Shown here piece by piece: positions 61,809 to 64,000 of a stretch of DNA of 64,000 nt; position 1 is the stretch's first letter; each line of letters begins with the position of its first letter. Under the pieces are notes generated by a model. The model was given only the letters and a program-made list of their open reading frames with translations, had not been told where the DNA came from and did not search any database. The position numbers were made by a program, and so were the translations under genes. The stretch is taken from positions 6,167,685 through 6,231,684 of the forward strand of contig CM076661.1 of the NCBI GenBank assembly GCA_038496675.1, in the 5' to 3' direction. Origin of the DNA: Rachycentron canadum. Its lineage: Eukaryota; Chordata; Actinopteri; Carangiformes; Rachycentridae.

Positions 61809-64000
61809 CAACAAACTGTACCTTTGATTTAACATTTACATGTTATTTGTTCTGTGTCAAAGCACTGCTGTCAGCAATACAATCTCCCTCACTTGCGACT
61901 TGCCACCTTGTGTTTTTTTGTTGATCACATGCCTTCATTCTCCCCCACACACACTTTTCTCTCCCTCTTTCACAATTCAGTTCCCCCTGCTCTCTTTCCA
62001 CTCGCCTCTTTCTCCACCGCCTGCACAGACACCATTTGTTCAGCACTCACATGCCCACTAAGCCGCTAATGATGAAAAATTTAGAATGCAATATTCAGCC
62101 GTGTAACACACAACCTCCTGCCAAATGGCCTATATATACTCATGAAGGTGGTAGAAAAGATTCAAGAATGCTGGCAAGGTACAGACTCATTCACTGTACT
62201 TAAAAAGCCACATTTCATCCAATCTTGATCTGTTTTGTATATTTAAAAATCTTTCTTCTTTGCTATACATGGATGATGAATAGATTTAACGAAAGGTAAA
62301 GCCCGGTCAACTTGTACACACAACTGAGAAACAATTTCCCTCTGCAAGTATTGACAAAGGGTGGGAGATTTCTTTATCTTCTACAAACCTGTTTTAATAG
62401 ACGTGTAAATGTTTCAAATGGTCAAACATCCATAATTCAGTATCTCATGTCCTCAATGCCCATTGTCTGTACTATATAACAGAGATATCAGGATTTTCAT
62501 AATGACTTAAGAAATTTAGCAGCATCTCTTGGTCTTTACATTGTAGGGTCATCCCTCAGATTATTCACTGAGCAGAGGCTTATTTGTTTACACCAGGAAA
62601 CAGGAAGAGAGAAGTATTTCTGAGATTGTTGCTAAGGCAGAGGGAAAGACTGAATTAATTTATTTTTGATGAAGGGAAAATGAGAACTCGTAACCAAGGA
62701 TCTAACATCATTTGCTACAGAAATGAATGAAAAGTGATCTTAAGGCACACAAACAATCAATTAAACTAGGTTGAAACAGAACCTATTAATAAACTCAATT
62801 TCATTTTTTTATACATTATTATCAGAATTAATGGTACTGTTATGTATTGATTGTAAAACTGATGTGATTTGACATGTTACTTTTCTTGTTTATGTCACAG
62901 GTGGAATTTACTTAGAAGAAACACTTCACATCGTCTTTTAAAATGTTAATTCACATACCTTTATTAGTCTGTTTAGGTTTACAGTAAAGGCAGTAATACT
63001 GTAACTATGGTTGCTAAGGCAGGCATATGCTTGTAGCGTCACTTGCTAAGTAACTTGCACAACTGCTAGCAATGGCTAGCCAATTCATTAGCCGTGGATA
63101 GTAAAGAGCCAGTAATATACTTTATGAATATACTAATAAAGTTAGCAGAGGTTAGCTATGGCTGCGGGTGCTAGATAGCTCACAGTGTGTCACGAGGTCG
63201 CTGGCATAGCTGCTAACTGTTTGTAACAGAATGATTGTTAAGAGGCTAAAACAGCGCCAACATCAACAATGCAACTCAGAGTCAGCAGTGACGGTTAGCA
63301 ACAAGTTTCTTCTGTAGTTTGTTTCATCACTGTTTCAAGTTTTAGCCCTGGTTTGACTACAAGTCATTAAGTTGAGTGTTAATAATGGACACTCCAAGTA
63401 AATTATTACCCAACTTTTCTGCTGCGTACTCTCTTTTAAAGTAATGTTGTGCAGTAAAGTAATGTTTGGCCTTTCTATCAACAGTAGGGAGCTGACAGAA
63501 AATTAGAGGAGACAGGTAGGGGATGACATAACAAAGGTCCATATCTAGACTCAAACTGCGGTTACTGTGATTACATGGTCAGCGTCTTAAAACCCTAGGC
63601 CTATGGGATACCATCGCTTACCCTTTCTGTGTGTATTTAAGCATATCTATTGACTTGTTGCCTCAGCATGACACAGTTCACACACTGGGTGCTATTTGAT
63701 TCCACTGCTGTTGTTGTTGCAGCTGTTGTGGGATATCGCCCACCAACCCACCACTCTGACGGCTCTCTCATCGGCCCAATGTATTGATCGGCGAGGTTCC
63801 TGCCAGCACTTGCTGCGGCAACCCGCTTCGCCGTTGCACTCTATTGAACTCCGCTACGGGACATCACAGTGTGACGGTGATCAGAATGGCAGATGTGATT
63901 GAGCTGCCTGCTTTGTAAACCTTGTGATTACCAGTGGGAGACACATCGCAGGTGGGGTGCCGTCTGAACTGAAAAGGAGGGGAGTCCAACCATGCAGTGC

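Larger units (their letters stand above)
59511..64000. other. Upstream flank or first intron of tmem229b
   Basis: Contains the dispersed repeat at 60.0 kb and the composite MITE at 61.1-61.8 kb. A minus-strand donor-like GTAAGC at 63,621-63,616 could end a 5' UTR exon lying in the GC-richer block at 63.6-63.95 kb, but there is no independent support. Confidence 0.35.

Noticed and set aside
1..64000. CRISPR arrays, prophage, bacterial operons or a defence system
   Set aside because: No direct-repeat/spacer arrays, ribosome-binding sites or clustered ORFs; the sequence is clearly vertebrate nuclear DNA.

Overview
The window reads as nuclear DNA of a ray-finned fish, most likely a percomorph (spiny-rayed) teleost. 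It has vertebrate-style intergenic or intronic sequence, long (CA)n/(GT)n microsatellites, and many short non-autonomous DNA transposons of families I recognise as common in teleosts. One clear protein, TMEM229B, has the vertebrate sequence. There are no bacterial operons, CRISPR arrays, rRNAs or convincing tRNAs. The species cannot be named from this sequence alone.

Layout. From 1 to about 54,465 I find no exon I can defend. This stretch is simple repeats, purine/pyrimidine tracts, decayed or nested transposons, and single-copy-looking blocks that may be regulatory. At 54,466-54,622 (minus strand) there is a probable non-coding first exon: a YY1-type AAGATGGCCGCC box, a short upstream ORF, and a strong GTAAGT donor. 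The gene it starts would run leftward through this gene-poor stretch, so much of 1-54 kb may be its first intron. I cannot identify that gene. At 58,828-59,424 (minus strand) lies the complete 198-codon TMEM229B coding region in one exon, with a splice acceptor just upstream and a probable 2.9 kb 3' UTR on its left. Its 5' UTR exon(s) and promoter are to the right, and none was placed with confidence. A GC-richer block at 63,720-63,951 is unexplained.

How the parts relate. The two minus-strand transcription units lie in tandem, with the putative first exon about 1.3 kb beyond the likely end of the TMEM229B transcript. The rest is mobile-element sediment. The best-supported element is a hAT-type non-autonomous transposon at 32,546-33,589 with a perfect 8-bp target-site duplication. 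A Russian-doll insertion sits at 18,991-19,786, where an element with 11-bp perfect inverted termini lies inside a hAT-like element.

I found no novel multi-gene system. Observations worth a second look are the orphan first exon, clustered perfect DR1/DR2 nuclear-receptor motifs (37.4-40.4 kb), a 17-bp-arm palindrome at 55,044, several strong G-quadruplex tracts, and CTCF-like motifs.
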